From assembly GCA_947464515.1 (NCBI GenBank), contig CANHXF010000061.1:1-8514 (forward strand): a stretch of DNA of 8,514 bases, given 5' to 3'. Shown one piece after another: positions 7,562-8,514 of the stretch. The notes beneath the pieces were generated by a model, which searched no databases, was not told the DNA's origin, and worked only from the letters and a program-made list of their open reading frames with translations. The position numbers and the translations under genes are program-made. Positions within the stretch are counted from its first letter, which is position 1, and every line of letters starts with the position of its first letter. This stretch comes from Flavobacteriales bacterium. Its GTDB lineage: Bacteria; Bacteroidota; Bacteroidia; NS11-12g; UBA955.

Positions 7562-8494
7562 ATGTCACTGCTGAATAATCGTATAAAGACAATGATTTGG
7601 GGAATTATTTTTTCTTCAATTATTTTCTCGTGCACGGAATCAGAGAATATCGACATAAACAACAATAAACTACCCAAGTATAAGAGCATCAGCACATTGC
7701 GAATTGAAAATTACGTGCAGCGCATGTTTATCGACCTTTTGGGCAGGGAATCAACAAATCAAGAGCGGGACAGTTTTACAGCCCAATTAAAACGAGCGGA
7801 TTTACACGATAGTTGCAGAACACGATTGGTTCGGGCCCTATTGTACGATACAACTTTTCATGTGGGGGATTCCTCTTACCGACATGCATTTGCTCAGAGA
7901 ATTTACGATATTTCTAAAGCCAGATTTTTGGAAGGGGCATCGGATCCAAGCATCGCACAATTTGTCGGAAATTTAGATTTCGCAATAGCAGTGGCCCGCT
8001 TAGAAGGAGATTCAACAAGGGTTTACCTCTATTACGATTATAGGAAAAAGTACTTCGATGTGCTTAACAGTAGGATTTTATTTAGGAAAAACCTGATCGA
8101 TTATCGACAGATGACTGCTTCGATGATCAATAACTCAATTTACGATGGCATCAACATGAACAGTTTCAACTTTGTGAATGCTGCGTTCGACAACGTATTA
8201 TCACGAAAGCCAACAGGCGATGAATTTAGCAGAGCTTTTGATATCATCGAAAAGAACCTATCTCGATCGCTTTTCGGTCGATGGGCCACCAATAAAAACG
8301 AATTTTGTCAGGTCCTCACAGAATCAGATGCTTTTCACGAAGGACAGATTCGCTGGTTTTATTACGTGATGGTCCAAAGGGAACCCACAACGGCGGAGGT
8401 TTCGAAACTCTTCTTCCCTTTCATTAAGAGTCATCGTATAGAAGAAATTTTAGAAAATATTTTAATCACCGACGAATATGCGCAATTTGAATAA
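7562..8494 (+). CDS. Putative lipoprotein with three copies of a short R-x-[PS]-T-x-x-E repeat, function unknown
   Basis: The 310-residue product looks like an exported lipoprotein. A basic N-region (NNRIK) and hydrophobic core (MIWGIIFSSI) lead to IFSC, with Cys24 the likely lipidated residue. The acidic residues after it (TESEN) faintly recall surface-export signals of Bacteroidota lipoproteins. I chose ATG 7562 because the alternative ATG at 7592 would lose the basic N-region. Three related blocks are visible: 49-99 (FIDLLGRESTNQE), 202-260 (FDNVLSRKPTGDE) and 261-310 (YYVMVQREPTTAE). Each starts with an aromatic-rich helix and ends about 35-40 residues later at a hydrophobic/[FY] element (LLYDTTFH, LTESDAFH, LITDEYAQ). 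From memory the first block resembles DUF1549 (planctomycete-type) and DUF4214 patterns, but I cannot decide between them and no function follows. The 3' end overlaps the next gene by 17 nt. The coding call is firm; the family is not. Confidence 0.85.
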   Translation: MSLLNNRIKTMIWGIIFSSIIFSCTESENIDINNNKLPKYKSISTLRIENYVQRMFIDLLGRESTNQERDSFTAQLKRADLHDSCRTRLVRALLYDTTFHVGDSSYRHAFAQRIYDISKARFLEGASDPSIAQFVGNLDFAIAVARLEGDSTRVYLYYDYRKKYFDVLNSRILFRKNLIDYRQMTASMINNSIYDGINMNSFNFVNAAFDNVLSRKPTGDEFSRAFDIIEKNLSRSLFGRWATNKNEFCQVLTESDAFHEGQIRWFYYVMVQREPTTAEVSKLFFPFIKSHRIEEILENILITDEYAQFE

Positions 8495-8514
8495 AGTCAT
8501 TGGATTAATCCTTA
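8478..8514 (+). CDS. Start of a further gene, truncated by the window edge
   Basis: An ATG at 8478 opens a frame of 12 codons that reaches the end of the window without a stop. It reads MRNLNKVIGLIL, a basic N-region followed by hydrophobic residues, which resembles the beginning of a signal peptide. It overlaps the 3' end of the lipoprotein gene by 17 nt in another frame, suggesting translational coupling and a partner role. The evidence is short and the product cannot be identified. Confidence 0.5.
   Translation, partial: MRNLNKVIGLIL

Overview
This window looks like chromosomal DNA of a member of the Bacteroidota, probably Flavobacteriales-like. I see a protein with a type IX secretion (T9SS) C-terminal sorting domain, signal peptides of the kind cleaved between Ala and Gln, a short-form homogentisate dioxygenase, and two promoter candidates of the Bacteroidota TTG / TAnnTTTG type. 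Start sites lack Shine-Dalgarno sequences. No rRNA, tRNA, insertion sequence, CRISPR array or phage gene is visible.

Layout. (1) At the left edge is the 3' half of gyrA (plus strand), covering the end of the breakage-reunion domain, the six-bladed DNA-wrapping domain and an acidic tail. (2) It overlaps by 8 nt with a gene for an exported tetratricopeptide-repeat protein, so the two are probably co-transcribed. That unit ends in a rho-independent terminator at about 2719-2753. (3) Converging on it from the minus strand is a two-gene unit: hmgA (homogentisate 1,2-dioxygenase, tyrosine/phenylalanine catabolism), then after 17 nt a 1163-residue secreted protein with Asp-box/VPS10-like propeller repeats, a PKD domain, Ig-like segments and a T9SS sorting domain. 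(4) A 102-nt divergent intergenic region (7460-7561) holds a good promoter for the rightward gene and two palindromes that could be operators. (5) At the right edge is a plus-strand lipoprotein of unknown function built around three copies of a short repeat. It overlaps the start of a further gene that runs off the window.

How they fit together. GyrA and HmgA are housekeeping and catabolic enzymes. The other complete genes are exported or surface proteins without an assigned role. I see no defence system or other clear new system. The least ordinary items are the repeat lipoprotein with its overlapping downstream partner, promoters that abut start codons and imply very short or absent 5' leaders, and the pairing of hmgA with a T9SS-secreted protein. 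Domain calls rest on reading motifs by eye, without database searches.
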